A stretch of DNA of 64,000 nt from positions 62,001-126,000 of the forward strand of contig CANTFK010000328.1 of the NCBI GenBank assembly GCA_947646735.1, written 5' to 3'. Positions 19,108 to 30,325 of this stretch are shown here, in pieces. The notes beneath the pieces were generated by a model that saw only the letters and a list, made by a program, of their open reading frames with translations, did not search any database and was not told the origin of the DNA. Within the stretch, counting starts at the first letter, position 1. Each line of letters begins with the position of its first letter. The position numbers and the translations under genes were made by a program. Source of the stretch: Peronospora farinosa (taxonomy: Eukaryota > Oomycota > Peronosporomycetes > Peronosporales > Peronosporaceae).

Positions 19108-19542
19108 CTACTGGTGAAAAGCGTCATCGTCAACAGGTTGGCCCTGCGCACGACGTTCAAAAACGTCCACTGCGTATGGGCAATCCTGCTGAAGGGGAAT
19201 CTCGAACTCCCATGAATTCCACGACTCGGGATATCCCCGCCACTTCACCAGATACTGGTTTTTATAATGACGGCGACGTTTCTGCAACAGACGTTCAACA
19301 TGGAACTGAAGGTTCCCCTGACCATCAAGAAATGCTGGAGGGGGCCTGTGTACTGACACAAGTTCATGCCGAGCTACTTCAAGAGGTGAAGCATCTCTGT
19401 GAGACTGTGCAGACGATGAATATTCTCCTCGAGTCGCTGGAGCAAAGTCGAACCCGAGTGGAGGGTCAGCTTGACCTTTTGGTGCAGATGATACGTCCCG
19501 CGGTAATGCCGATGATCTCGGCGCGAGCGCCTTAGTGTTCAC
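19108..19542 (-). pseudogene. Gypsy A integrase C-terminal fragment with chromodomain
   Basis: An internal fragment of pol, open but without its own start. The chromodomain is clear: VERLLQKRRRHYKNQYLVKW followed by RGYPESWNSWE, with the aromatic and acidic positions typical of chromovirus integrases. Such domains steer integration towards particular chromatin. Its stop lies about 210 bp beyond the end of the opposite-strand ORF, so the two read tail-to-tail. Confidence 0.75.
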
Positions 19543-19636
19543 TTGGCCAATATGGCTTTGTGGTGGAGTGGTCTCTCAAAATTGTATGACAAGACCCCAA
19601 ACCACTCACTTTTCCGGACTGCCAACTGTCGGAGGG

Positions 19637-19988
19637 TGTAACGGGCTAAGGACCCGTTACCGTCTGACACTAAAAGAGCGTTGAGGAAGCGCTCTTCATT
19701 TAACTTGTAGCTATAACTCTAATTTATCTTTGTTTTGTTTTAATTCGCAGTAAGTGCGAATATGTCCCCTACCTCATGGGTACCACTCAATATGGAAGTC
19801 AATTTCTCATAGGATCCACTCGATATGGAAGTCAATTTATTTTTGGCTCATTATTGGGTCTGGCACCCCAATAATGAACCAATAATAGAATGACGCGCAG
19901 TATCCGCTAATCGGATACTGCCCTATGCCTACTTATGTAATTATGTATTAATCCTATAACCCCTTATGCAATAGGTTGACCCATTACA
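19637..19988 (-). repeat. 3' LTR of Gypsy B
   Basis: Begins tgtaacgggctaaggacccg and ends aacccattaca-like (gacccattaca) on the plus strand. It matches the other LTR closely but carries an extra copy of the segment around ccactcgatatggaagtcaa (about 19783-19846), which explains most of the length difference. The polypurine tract on the minus strand is the complement of 19989-20000. Confidence 0.9.
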
Positions 19989-20102
19989 TCATCCCCCTTT
20001 CTTTAAGTTGCGCTTACCTTAACGTAAGCGCGAATCGCAGAAAGTTTCTTCTCGACCAACGGCGTAACTCTGAACCTGCTCAGTTAGACACAACTGAGCA
20101 GC

Positions 20103-20760
20103 ATGGACCCTAGGCGTCCACGAAACAATGTCTCTGACAGCCAGAACTGGGAATACCAAGCGACAATCCGAAGGGAGTAGGCGCCGCAGGTCATGGATGG
20201 GGACTTGAAACCGTGGCGTATGTATGGTATTTAAGGTGCTGTCGAACCCGAGCCACTGGAGGTCATGAAGGACCTTTTCACGCGATACCGTACAGTGAGA
20301 GGCAAAGCGACGAACAACGCATATACCGACGATGCGTTGCAGAGATCTTGGTGTGCCTTCATCAGGCGCTAGAACGCGAGCCGACGTGAAGGAACGTCCT
20401 TCACGTCCTGGCTAGACGGTCGCGAGGGAACGAGTGATAGACACGCTATTGTCGACCTGCGCCGGCGCATCTGTCGTATGACTTGTGACGAGTATCACCT
20501 TTGTTACGTCCACATTCGTGAGGGATGTCCAACGTGCAACGTGGGCAGATCGCGACCGGTCCGGCAGGAATGGGACGACTTGGTGTGCGCGCGAGGCATG
20601 CCCGATCATACTCGTCCATGGATTGCCCGTTATAAGAGAAGTCCTTCGGAGCTCCAGATGTCCGAGCTGCGGCGAGTGAGAGCGTGTCTTTACGATCGTC
20701 GTGGGCGTTCACGTAGCCGAGGTCGTCAACCGTATCATCCGTATGCTCCCGAGCCTCGTA
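20103..20760 (+). pseudogene. Opposite-strand accessory ORF of Gypsy B, broken
   Basis: Starting at ATG 20103, about 115 bp inside the 3' LTR, the plus strand reads as one protein interrupted by a few stops and a shift: MDPRRPRNNVSDSQNWEYQA, then EVMKDLFTRYRTVRGKATNN, YTDDALQRSWCAFIRR, and then a long open part with a Cys cluster (CRMTCDEYHLCYVHIREGC then PTC) and an Arg/Ser-rich end (DRRGRSRSRGRQPYHP). The long open part carries on past 21000 over the chromodomain on the other strand; that extension may be a shadow. The Cys cluster suggests metal binding (inference). Position and orientation match the accessory ORFs of elements A and C. Confidence 0.5.
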
Positions 20761-21581
20761 ATAGGTCTCGGTCTCGGAGTCTCTCGAAAGGTCTCGTGGT
20801 TTCGTTGCTCGCGAGCATTACGGCTCGCGAGATCGGGGATGGAACCGGCAGCGTCGGTCGCGATCACCGTCTTTCTACGGGACTCATAGTCCTCGACCGC
20901 GTCCGGGACATCTTGGGACAGCGTACTAGATGGCTCCCATGTATTGTCCTCCGAAGAATATCCCAACCAGCGAACCCTGTAATGTTTCTCGACATAGTTC
21001 TTCATGGGAGCCGATTCATTGCTTGGCGCCTGGGGCTTGTTATCCTCGTGATCGACAATTTGGTCGACAATACAGCGTCGCGCACCCGATGCATCAACTA
21101 AGGGAGGAGGAGCATCACGACGGAAGACATCTGGCGATGAGCACCAGATCTCGCAATCGGGCGCCTGTACAGTCAAATGATGAGCTTCGCCTACTTCACG
21201 CTTAATCCGAGGAGTCGAAGAATGCCCTGCTTGATGCTCGCGAGATGGCTGAGAGATCTCAAGATCGTGCGGATGCTGCGACTGAGGCTGCTGAGCGGAC
21301 TCAACGTGAGCAGCTGGTACTGGCTGAGCGCCTAAGTCAACTTGAGACGACTGCGTTCGGAGGACCCCAGAAGATCGAGTCTGCACTCGTTCGGGCAGGA
21401 CTTGGTACCAGTCGTCGTCAACGTCGTCGTAAAGGGATGTCGGTTTTCGAGCCGGCACAGAAGATCGGGGAAAATTCGAAGGGAGATCCGCCGTCAGGTA
21501 AGATTTGAGGCGCCCGACGTAGAACGTCGGGTGCAAACGCATAGATGTAGGTATGTCTAGCGTGTAATCGTTACGATGCAC
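20709..21581 (-). pseudogene. Gypsy B integrase C-terminus with chromodomain
   Basis: Contains the conserved integrase tail (LHPTFYVGRLKSYL) followed by a Pro/Gln/His-rich linker and a chromodomain (YRVRWLGYSSEDNTWEPSS). The frame is open for about 290 codons but lacks its own start, since it is the end of a pol polyprotein. It ends 720 bp from the 3' LTR, leaving room for the opposite-strand ORF. Confidence 0.75.
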
Positions 21582-21689
21582 CTAAACAACCCGAAATGGG
21601 CCAAAATATCTTGGCGCTAATTTATTAGCGCCCAAATTCGTCACTGAGGTGTACGGTAACCCACTTATTTATGATATTACTCTGCCACC

Positions 21690-22690
21690 TACTCAAAATA
21701 TCAACTTATTCTTTTGACCTCTTCTGTATGCATTCTCCTTTTGCTTGTCGACTACCTCTTGTAATGCATCACGCACAAAACGCGTTATTCCTTGTCGTAA
21801 TAGCAGAAATTGGGTTACTGCAGCCGAACTTACAGGCGACGTATTTTCTTTGGGTAAATTGGCAACGGGAGACGCGATGGAAAGCATCGCGTCAGGATTC
21901 GATATACCGTTGGCCACTTACCAGTATTAGGTGCATCGGCAGCAACCTTTTCCTCATCGTAATCAATCAGCAATAGTTTTGGCGCAATTCCATCCGTAGA
22001 TACTCCCCAACCAAGCTTTGAGTCAGGGTGCTCTGAAGCTGAGAGAGCAAGTAGCGCCGGAACGCGAGGTTGCCTCGCGTTGTTAACGAAAAAGGGCGTC
22101 AACCCGGTTAACGCATGGACAGAATTGTTGATTGCAAACTCTGCAAGTGGTAGAAACGAACTTTATGACGAGAACGTTGTTTCATCACTGCGCAAGATAT
22201 ATTCGAGCACTCTGTTCACACGCTCCGTTTGCCCATCCGTCTCCGGATGGGTCGTCATTGACATAAGCAACATTTCACTGTCCGAAACAATAGATCATGG
22301 CAAGCCGTGATGCCTAAAGATAAGATCAATGAAAATCTTCTCTGTCGTCTCCGCCGTAATGTTGGCGGAGACCGGAGCAAAATGCACCATTTTGCTGAAT
22401 CGATCCACTAGAACCAATACGCCCGTGCGTTTCTGTTCATCCGGTGGAAGGCCATAGATAAAATCCATGCTGACCGATCGCCAGGCTTCCGTAGCAATCG
22501 GAAGCGGACGCAATGAAGCTTGTGAGGATGGCGCGGGCATCACACGCTGACAGGTTTCACAGGAGCTTGCCCATTTCTGAATGTACTTATACATTCGCGG
22601 CCAGAAAAATACGCGAGAAATAGCCGCAAAAGGCTTCTCGCGACCCAGGTGTCCGCCAGCTGGGCTGTCTTGAAATTCATGAAACAATCG
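21690..22690 (-). pseudogene. Gypsy B integrase core, broken
   Basis: The zinc-binding region is visible as GGHLGREK and CETCQRV, then the first catalytic Asp in SVSMDFIYGLP, then VDRFSKMVHFAP. After a stop and frame change the block around the catalytic Glu reads THPETDGQTERVNRVLEY. The segment that normally holds the second Asp and DPRF is missing or scrambled near 22280, so the core is deleted and inactive. Confidence 0.75.
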
Positions 22691-23091
22691 GTCTCGAAGG
22701 TCTTCATCAGCAGAGATGAAGACGCGCGGGAAATCAAGACGTCCATCGTGTACGTCAATAACGGTCCGTCAAGCACGTAACGTTTGATGTTATCGCGTGT
22801 GGTTTCGTCAACTTAGCGAGAGATTGTTTGCTCGGATCCCTGAGATAGTTGATGATTCCTGCATACAAGGAATCATTCGCGTAGGATTTAGCGATCTGAG
22901 TTCGGATCGACAGCACGGGGGTCAAAATCATCGTATTGACCCCCAGCTCAATACAACACGCTTATATATCTTCATCTTCATTAACATTCTCAGTTTGATG
23001 ACCCATGTCGCGTCGAGGATCGTAATAAGGACGACGAGAAAGCGCGTTAGCGAGAATTTTATTCTTGCCAGGCTTGTAATGCACCACAAAA

Positions 23092-24556
23092 TTATACTCG
23101 GCAAAAAATGACTACCACCGTGCCATACGCTGGAACAAGTGAGGACTCTTGACGGCGGTACGAAATGATGCTTGATCTGTGTAGATAAAAAACATATTTG
23201 CCGAGCGAATATACTCTGAACTTGATTAGCGCGTAACGCATAGCCAAAAGATCATCGTCGTGTATCGGATAATTTTTCTCTGCAGGTTTCATCTGACGTG
23301 ATTGAAAACTTACGACTCGCTCTCGACCCTCGTCATCAAATTGCATGAGGGCACATCCTATAGCGAAATTACTCGTGGCACATACGACGTGGAATGGCTT
23401 ATAGTCGTCAGGTAATATCAGCACAGGATCGTCGGCAAGCTCTTCTTCACGGAGTCGAAGGCATATTGATGTTCTGCTTTCCATAACCATACTGCGTATT
23501 TCTTGAGCAATGTCGATAATGGCTGAATTACCTCAGCATAGTTCTTCGTACACTTATGCAAGTAATTCGCCAGACCGAGCCATTGACTTAATTCAGTTTG
23601 GTTCCTGGGCGTTGGCCAGGAACAGATCGATGAGATCTTCTCAGGATCAGCGCGGACACCTTCCTTGCTGACGTAACAACCGAGTACTGGAATCTCGGGA
23701 GCGCAGAAGACACATTTCTTCAAATTAGCATACAATTTATTTATTTATTCTCGTGCATAACTTGAAACACCTGCTTCAAGTGTCGAAGGTGTACCTCCGT
23801 AGCGCTGAGCTTTTGCTAAGCGCGGCTGTGAACAAAAATGTCGTCAAAGTAGCTCGGTGCAAAGTCGCGAAGTGGGCGAAGTACTTGTGTCACCATTCGA
23901 TTGAACGTAGCTGGAGCATTCTTAAGACCTTGTGGTATGACTAGCCACTCCCAAAGAATCCCGCTTGGGGTGCTGACAGCAGTGAACGGAATGTCACTGT
24001 CTCTCATGAGGATCTGATAGAAACCGTCTGTCAGATCTTTGGCGCTGTAGATCTCGCTCCCGGACATGGTATTCAATACCATGTCTTTTCAAGGGATAGG
24101 CGTTTGAGCCGTGATTGTGCCGTCATTCAGCTTGTTGAAGGCATCCACAATGCACCAACCGCCGGTGGCTTTCTTCACACAGAAAGTCGGGCTCGAATGT
24201 CGCGAGATACTCTCGCAGACATGGCCAGCCTTGTGGCGACCCTCGAAAAATTCATCAATAGCGATGACTTGGTCTCTCGGTAACGCCCACTGCCGTGTCA
24301 CGCAATATTTCAAACCTGACACGAGATCTATCTCGTGCTGCACTTCACGATCCGCTGGGAGCTCAGCTGGAATTTTCTCCGGGAAAATATCGGCGTACTC
24401 ACGGGCGATATCGTATACAGGGTTGCCCGAAGCACGAAGAGTATCCCAAGACTGTGCCGCGAAGCGTTCTTCGCGCGCTGATGTAGGCTCGGCGCTCTTC
24501 GGGCGAGCCTCCAGAACTTCTTCACTGGCTGCTTCGGTGGCTAAAACGATGCACAC
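23092..24556 (-). pseudogene. Gypsy B reverse transcriptase and RNase H, broken
   Basis: Reverse transcriptase pieces lie in several frames: SPTFCVKKATGGWCIVDAFN, then LTDGFYQILMRDSD, WLVIPQGLKNAPATFNR and the active site FAPSYFDDIFVHS. Downstream come VLGCYVSKEGVRADPEK and LGLANYLHK, the usual Gypsy connection to RNase H. In RNase H the expected catalytic Asp of the CDAS motif is replaced (VVCATSNFAIGCALMQFDDE). Stops and frame changes separate the pieces. Confidence 0.85.
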
Positions 24557-24650
24557 TTGCTCGATGTCGCCGGCCTTGAGGTCATGAAGGAATTCTTACC
24601 ATGTAAGGCCTGGCAGAGATGTGTATCTGCAGCAGTGCACGGTGGGCTCG

Positions 24651-25822
24651 CTACCTCAATGTAGCGGCCACGATGTATAGACCCTCCACATATTCAAGTG
24701 TACATACGAATTCCGCCACTACGGAATCAAATGCATCAGCATGTTGACGTGAATCTCGTCGTCTCGATGATCGGCGTGCTCCTTTCTTGCTTTTTCTCTT
24801 GTGTCTCGATCCCCTGCTTGAGACTGGCACGTCGCTATCACAAGAGGATGATGTACCCCCCTCTGGACGTAGGAGATCTGCCTCTACCACGTCGGTCTCA
24901 TGCGGATACATAGTCCGCCCATTCTCGTCAATCAAAGGCGGGACCTCGTCTTCGAACGTCTCACTTGTTTGCGGGAGCCCCTGATCGACCGCATTGATAT
25001 TGATCGGAAACCTCTGCTCGTCCGGTGTGCTTGTACGCGGGAGCCCCTGCTCGACCGCTTCAATATTGATCGGGAGCCTCTGCTCGTCCGATGTGCTTGT
25101 ATGCGGGAGCCCCTGCTCGACCGCCTCGTTGAGAATCGGGAACCCCTGTTCGGCCGATGTCTGTGTATGCGGGACCGCTGTTCGACCGCCTCGATCTGTG
25201 GCTCCATCAGTGTAACGGAACATACTGCGCACAGAGGGCCATCGCTCTCTCTGTGTTGACTACTATTCGTGGCGAGTTCGTTCACGACCCTGACGTGAGG
25301 ACAATCGGATGAAGCGACCAACAAATGAGTAAACACTTCACTGACGTCATAACCGCTTCGTCGTTTGACGGATCGAGATAGCCAATCTATCTTCGGCTGA
25401 TACCGTGACAGCCACGGTATTCCAAGTATGCAATCAAATGAATAGTTCATCTCGTACACCAAAAATTTGTCGTTGCTCTGGAAACCGTCGAAAGTGTACG
25501 GTAAAACCACTGTTTTACGCGGGACACGTTTTGGTTGTCCATCGGCAAGTTTAACAACGATGTCACCTGGACCTTCTCGAACCGTGACAGTCGACGGGAG
25601 AAGGGACAAACAGGATGCGCAAAAGAAGTTGTTGGAAGCGCCAGAATTTAACAACGCTCGAGGTGGTCGCTTCACTCCTGCAACGATGAGACTGATAATA
25701 ATCAGTCTCGAATCATCGCGCATGGTGGTGGCATTGAAGTGAGTATGAATCACTTTGGGGCTAGGAGCCCGAGCTGCCACCTGAGTACTCGGGGCTCCAT
25801 TTCTGCCAGTAGGGCGCCCCAC
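24651..25822 (-). pseudogene. Gypsy B aspartic protease and repeat-bearing linker
   Basis: The protease is recognisable from RALLNSGASNNFF, where Asn stands in place of the catalytic Asp of the expected LLDSGAS. It continues with VVKLADGQP, the YTFDGFQSNDKFLV region and FDCILGIPWLSRYQPKIDWL. A frame change near 25190 leads into a hydrophilic linker made of 22-residue repeats (AVEQGLPRTSTPDEQRFPIN type) that joins protease to reverse transcriptase. The Asp-to-Asn change alone should abolish proteolysis. Confidence 0.8.
24973..25170. repeat. 66-bp tandem repeat, three exact periods, in the Gypsy B linker
   Basis: Units start at 24973, 25039 and 25105, each beginning gggagcccctg, with a partial fourth from 25171. 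Each unit encodes 22 residues on the minus strand between protease and reverse transcriptase. Confidence 0.9.
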
Positions 25823-25879
25823 GCCTACTGGAACCGCTCGATTTGTGGCGGTACAACCGACGACACAACATCTACTCGT

Positions 25880-26700
25880 TAGACAGCTGTGTTCATAGCC
25901 ACCGGCGCAGGTGCTCGGCAGACAGCCGCACGATGGCCTGTCTTACCACAGCGAAAACACTTCATCGTGTTAGGATTGCGAATGTCGCGGCCTAATGATT
26001 TGCCGCGACCACGAGAGGACTCAATTACATCAATTACCATTGGCTCTGGGACAGACGTTCGGTAATGTTGTGATGCTGCGTGCAGGTACGACGACGTGAC
26101 AGTGTAATCTTAACGAAGCGCGAGGGAAAATGCCTCCTCGAGGGACTTTGTCTCATCACGTGTGAGGCAGTAACGCGTCATGACCTCTTGCATTCCAAAA
26201 ATAAAGACATGGACTTGTGAAGCCATGTCAATTGGCTGCGTGGTAATGCACGAAGCAAGATGACGTGTCTTCTGCACGTAGTCACGCATCGACAGCTTGA
26301 CCTGTCTAAGTGAGAAGAAATCTGCACACAAGCGAGATTCATCTTGAAGAGTCTCGAAAGCCAGTCGTAAGTCACGCTGGATATCGTCCAGCGTGAGGAA
26401 AGTCGACTAATATACGACGAGCTTTTCGAGAGCCCATTCCTTGGATTTGCCAGCAAGACGAGACAACAGGAAATTGACTTTGGCCGTCGGAGCGTCAATT
26501 AATCTTGACGCTATTGCAATATCCACTTCGCGAAACCAGCGATTGAGAGGGAGACGATCCGGACCATCACCGGAGTACGTTGACGTCTCCATCTTGATAG
26601 CATCATGGTGCGAAGTGCGCGAGAGAGTCAATACTCGCCGATTCGCTTCGGCGAGCTTGCGCACCATAAATTCTTTGATGGCGGCACGTTTGTCATCGGA
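25880..26700 (-). pseudogene. Gypsy B gag with CCHC zinc knuckle, broken
   Basis: Gag blocks lie in the expected order: [20 protein letters not shown] and [15 protein letters not shown], then a stop, LRQVKLSMRDYVQKTRHLAS and VFIFGMQEVMTRYCL. The zinc knuckle CFRCGKTGHRAAVC sits near 25930-25970. One in-frame stop near 26407 and further breaks before the knuckle disable it. Confidence 0.8.
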
Positions 26701-26866
26701 CGTCGCTTAGCTCAGCAGCGACGTCACGATAATATCACTAGACACCGCCGCTAGACGGTGTACTCCACCGAGGTGAAATGTGGGAATTCATAATGCTTCA
26801 GCGAGACCGCTGGCGCCACCGAAGATTTGTCCATGTTCACCTCGAATCTGGTCATTAAAAGGACTA

Positions 26867-26879
26867 CGAAGTGCTACCA
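26867..26879 (-). promoter_or_regulatory. Primer-binding site of Gypsy B
   Basis: On the minus strand TGGTAGCACTTCG starts two bases inside the 5' LTR. TGG is the complement of a tRNA 3' CCA end. Element C has TGGTAGCACTAGT at the equivalent site, so TGGTAGCAC is the shared primer match. I cannot name the tRNA with certainty. Confidence 0.7.
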
Positions 26880-26881
26880 GG

Positions 26882-27197
26882 TGTAACGGGATAAGGACCC
26901 GTTACCGTCTTACAATAAATGGGTGTTGAGGAAGCGCTCTTAATTAACTCGTAAATATAACTCTGCTTTATTTGTTTTGTTTTAATTCGCAGTAAGTGCG
27001 AGTATGTTCTCTAGCTCATGAGAACCACTCAATATGGAAGTCAATTTATTTTTGGCTCATTATTGGGCCTGGCACCCCAATAATGAACCAATAATAGAAT
27101 GACGCGCAGTATCCGCTAATCGGATACTGCCCTATGCCTACTTATGTAATTATGTATTAATCCTATAACTACTTATGCAATAGGTAAACCCATTACA
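26882..27197 (-). repeat. 5' LTR of Gypsy B
   Basis: Begins tgtaacgggataaggacccg and ends aaacccattaca on the plus strand. It is near identical to the 19637-19988 copy apart from the internal duplication there. Confidence 0.9.
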
Positions 27198-29363
27198 CTT
27201 TGACGTTCTCGGGAGACGCTGATGCGTATGTGACATACTAACTAAACAGAAGCCCGACTAGCGCAAACTTTAAGCGCAAATCCCCAATTGAAGTCCTAAC
27301 GAATCGAGCTTTAGATCTACGCGACATTGTCGTCTTTGGTTAGCATCGCACGGTGTACCATGATCAATGAAAGGACTCGTTCGCCTACGCGCTTAAGTCG
27401 GCACCATCGTTGGTCGAAGCCATAAGACGAAAGGGTTCCGTGTTTACTTGCGCAAGAACAACACTGCTGTCTTCACACAAGATGTCAAGAACATCGAGAC
27501 AATGCCAACAGCGCAAAGAGCACAATTGCAGCGCGAGCTCGAGATCGACGACCGAGCAGATGCGAACACCAGCAACGACGCTCAAGAGCCAGTGCGTGCG
27601 ACGCAACGTGAGCACAAGGCGTTTGACAAGAAGCCAAATTATAAGTGGACAATACAACCGATCTCCTCACGTGCAGCGTCGAAGAAGTCCGCTACGAGCC
27701 AAGACGAGGCCGCTCGTAGCACCGACGTGGTGAGCCACGTGTTCGAACTTTATCCAAAGAGCTACCGCGAAGAGATCAAGAGAACGCAATGTTTGGATTG
27801 AAAGAAGGTTATTTAAGAGGAGCTCGCGGCTCGCGAGTCCATCGACGTTTGGACAGTTGTCCGTCGTCCGAGCAGCAGCAACGTCTTGCATTCCAAGTGG
27901 GTCTTTAAGACTAAAACGACCGCGGACGGTGAGCTCAAACGTCGCAAAGCCCGCTTACTGCATGTGGAAACGAGCAAGTTCTGGGCCCTGAATACTTCCT
28001 GACCTTTGCTGCGGTCATGGATATGTCCACAGTGAAAGTGATCCTGGCACTTGCTGCGACGTGGGGCGTCCCGGCTCAGCACGTTGACATACCGAATGCG
28101 TAAGTCGCAGCGTCGAAAGATCCGCACCTCGAGATCTTACTGCACATCCCAAACGGCATGGACGTACCAGCGGCGCGCATGCGCGAGCTTGGCGTCACGA
28201 GCACGAATGACCTGGCTTTAGAGCTACGCAAAAGTCTCTATGGTCTCAAACAGGCCGGCCGACGCTGGAGTCAGCTGTTGCATCATCGACTCGTCGAAGG
28301 CGGGTACACGCAGTGCATCAGCGACACTACAGGTGAGTGGACACGGAGCTCGTGATTGCAGGAGTCTACGTCGACGACAAACTTGTCACTGGAATGTCTA
28401 CGGCAATCGCAAAGCAGTTTTCGACGTGATGCAGTGCCTATCGATCGAAAACCTCGGTCCAGTTGCGAAATTCCTCGAAATGCGTGTGAACAAGACGGCA
28501 AATGGGAGTTACGTTGGACCAAGAGGAGGCCATAGTCGAGTTGCTACAAGAGCATGGCCTAAAAGACTCGAATACCACGCGTTCGCCAATTGGAGCAGAC
28601 GTGTATGGTATGCAAGATGCTGAAAGAGAACTACTTGACAGGCAAGCACGCGCCGATCCGGTCGTTCCAGTCTCAACTCGGCTCGATACTTTAAATCACA
28701 CGATGCACGAGACCAGACGTGTCGTTTGCAGTACACAAAGCAACACGACAGACGCACCAACCGCGTGTGCACGACTGGTAAATAGCCAAGCGGATCTCAT
28801 GATACTTGAAGGGGACGATCGTAATGAAGATCGATATGGTGCCACAGAGCGACGCGGGCGACGTACCGACGCTCGAGTCGTTCAGTGATGCAGACTTTGC
28901 AGCAGACAAACAGGATCGCAAGTCTATCACCGGCGGCGTTGTGCGACTCAACGGTATGGTTGTGAGCTGGTGCGCTAAGAAGCAAGGTGGCGTCACACTC
29001 AGCACCATGGAAGCTGAATTCGTGGCTGCATCCGAAGTGGCACGGGAGCTGCTAGGAATCCGTAACTTGCTGCGTGACATCGGCATGGAACCAGAACTAT
29101 TAATGACGATGCGCATCTATAATTAGGCCGCTATTTGCCAGGCGAAGCGACATCAACTAAAGCGAAACACATTCGACGTCCGATTGAAGTTTCTCTGTGA
29201 CTGCGCTCGTCGCTGCTTGATCGAGGCTTAGCACGTGCACTTAAAACTTAGCTGGCAGACTTGCTCACCAAGGTGGTCTATCCGCCCAAGATGGCAACGC
29301 TACGAGGGCTGCTATGTGTTGGCTAGTACGCCAAGAGGTAAGACACAGGTGCCCAAGTAGGAG
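27198..29363 (+). pseudogene. Ty1/Copia remnant: integrase end, reverse transcriptase, RNase H
   Basis: Plus-strand coding traces run from the end of a Copia integrase (RSPTSANFKRKSPIEVLTNR near 27250) through the linker into reverse transcriptase (HSKWVFKTKTTADGELKRRK near 27895, LRKSLYGLKQAGRRWSQLL near 28225) and RNase H (SFSDADFAADKQDRKSITGG and STMEAEFVAASE near 28880-29040). Many stops and frame changes interrupt it. Gag, protease and the integrase core are absent: the trace starts right at the edge of Gypsy B. Confidence 0.88.
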
Positions 29364-29890
29364 TGTTAAAAAAAGTCGCTCTGTGTGAATGCATGATCGC
29401 AGTGGTTGCATTGAAGATGCGAAAAGTAAGTGTCGGGCACACTGAGTTCCAGTACGCAGGGAGAAGAGAGAAGCAGACGACTTACGGCAGCAGTCGCGAT
29501 GGCGTGTGCGACGCCGTGAGCAGTTGAGACGAGTGGAAGGATCGTGTGACTTTTGGATCGTATGGTGCAAGCGCAGTGAGAAGGTTGCATGAGTGGTAGT
29601 GAAGAGCTATCGAGCGAGAGAGACCGACAGATAGTGAGCGCGAAGAACTGTGTAATGAATGCCAGAATCCAAGTTACCTTCTACAACGTACACTCTACTC
29701 ATTGTGCGCGTCCATCGGTCATTGGTCAGTGCGTTGGCGAATGTAATGGCCTATATCAACTAACTATATGGCATCTCTACCTTCAAAGAGATGCAAGTAC
29801 AATATTATAAGCTATTATATTATTAGCGAATATTATTAGTTATAATACTATTTTATTGACACTTTATATAAGTGTCAATATTATTTAACA
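29364..29890 (+). repeat. Probable 3' LTR of the Copia remnant
   Basis: It begins TGTTAAAA directly after a short purine run (aagtaggag) and ends TTTAACA, giving the TGTTA...TAACA ends typical of Copia LTRs. The size (527 bp) is plausible, but with no second copy in the window the right boundary is inferred. Confidence 0.55.
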
Positions 29891-30325
29891 AAGTCACCAT
29901 GCGTCTCGTTTATACATGAACACACGTCGCATTCGCATGTGTTTTTGCGTACCGCAACGTTTTTATCGAGTAGCAAAAATGGATGGCAATCATTCTCCTC
30001 AAATGGACGTTGTGCATAACAAGAATCGATAGAAAGCCAACGGTCTAGCAGTCAAGCAATAGTTTAGACACAACTGGGGACAATGACAACACACATGGAA
30101 AGTAATTATAAAATGCATCAATAGTTTGCCCTGAGTAATATCGCTTCTGATCGGAGTTTTGTGTGAAAGTTTCCGTGTCGTCGCGTGCTTTGCTAGGGTA
30201 CTGAACAAAACATGGTGAGCACAAATGATCAAACGCAGGCTTTGTATGACTTTGATCAAGTTCACGGAAACACGATGAAGAACGTGTGGAACGAAATCTT
30301 GGACTCGCATAGAGTAGAGAAACGA
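29891..30325 (+). other. Possible host exon interrupted by an LTR
   Basis: An ATG at 30212 opens a frame of 38 codons (MVSTNDQTQALYDFDQVHGN then TMKNVWNEILDSHRVEKR) that runs straight into the solo LTR at 30326. The peptide reads like a genuine N-terminus but is too short to assign. The rest of the stretch is AT-rich with no other feature. Confidence 0.3.

Larger units (their letters stand above)
17504..19636 (-). mobile_element. Truncated Ty3/Gypsy element A (3' LTR plus end of pol)
   Basis: The element points to the minus strand. Its 3' LTR is 17504-18141 (638 bp, TGTAGCGG...CCGTTACA). Immediately inside is a polypurine tract on the minus strand (complement of ccctcccccacc, 18142-18153). 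An opposite-strand open frame follows, then the chromodomain end of pol on the minus strand. The element breaks off at the LTR of Gypsy B at 19637. Gag, protease, reverse transcriptase and the 5' LTR are missing. Confidence 0.8.
19637..27197 (-). mobile_element. Ty3/Gypsy chromovirus B, both LTRs present, coding region degraded
   Basis: LTRs of 352 bp (19637-19988, the 3' LTR) and 316 bp (26882-27197, the 5' LTR) flank minus-strand gag, protease, reverse transcriptase, RNase H, integrase and chromodomain in the canonical Ty3/Gypsy order. A primer-binding site and polypurine tract are at the expected places. The genes are broken by many stops and frame changes, and several active-site residues are replaced, so it is dead. 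The flanking pentamers differ (GAGGG left, CTTTG right): no target duplication. Confidence 0.9.

Noticed and set aside
19176..19535. 119-codon plus-strand frame with a coiled-coil look in Gypsy A
   Set aside because: It lies directly opposite the chromodomain, which is the recognisable product; kept as a shadow, although its helical content is curious.
20760..21101. Right part of the plus-strand frame in Gypsy B
   Set aside because: Beyond about 20760 it overlaps the chromodomain on the other strand and loses the composition of the accessory protein.
23753..24587. Plus-strand frames over Gypsy B reverse transcriptase
   Set aside because: The conserved YFDD and LKNAPATFNR motifs are on the minus strand.
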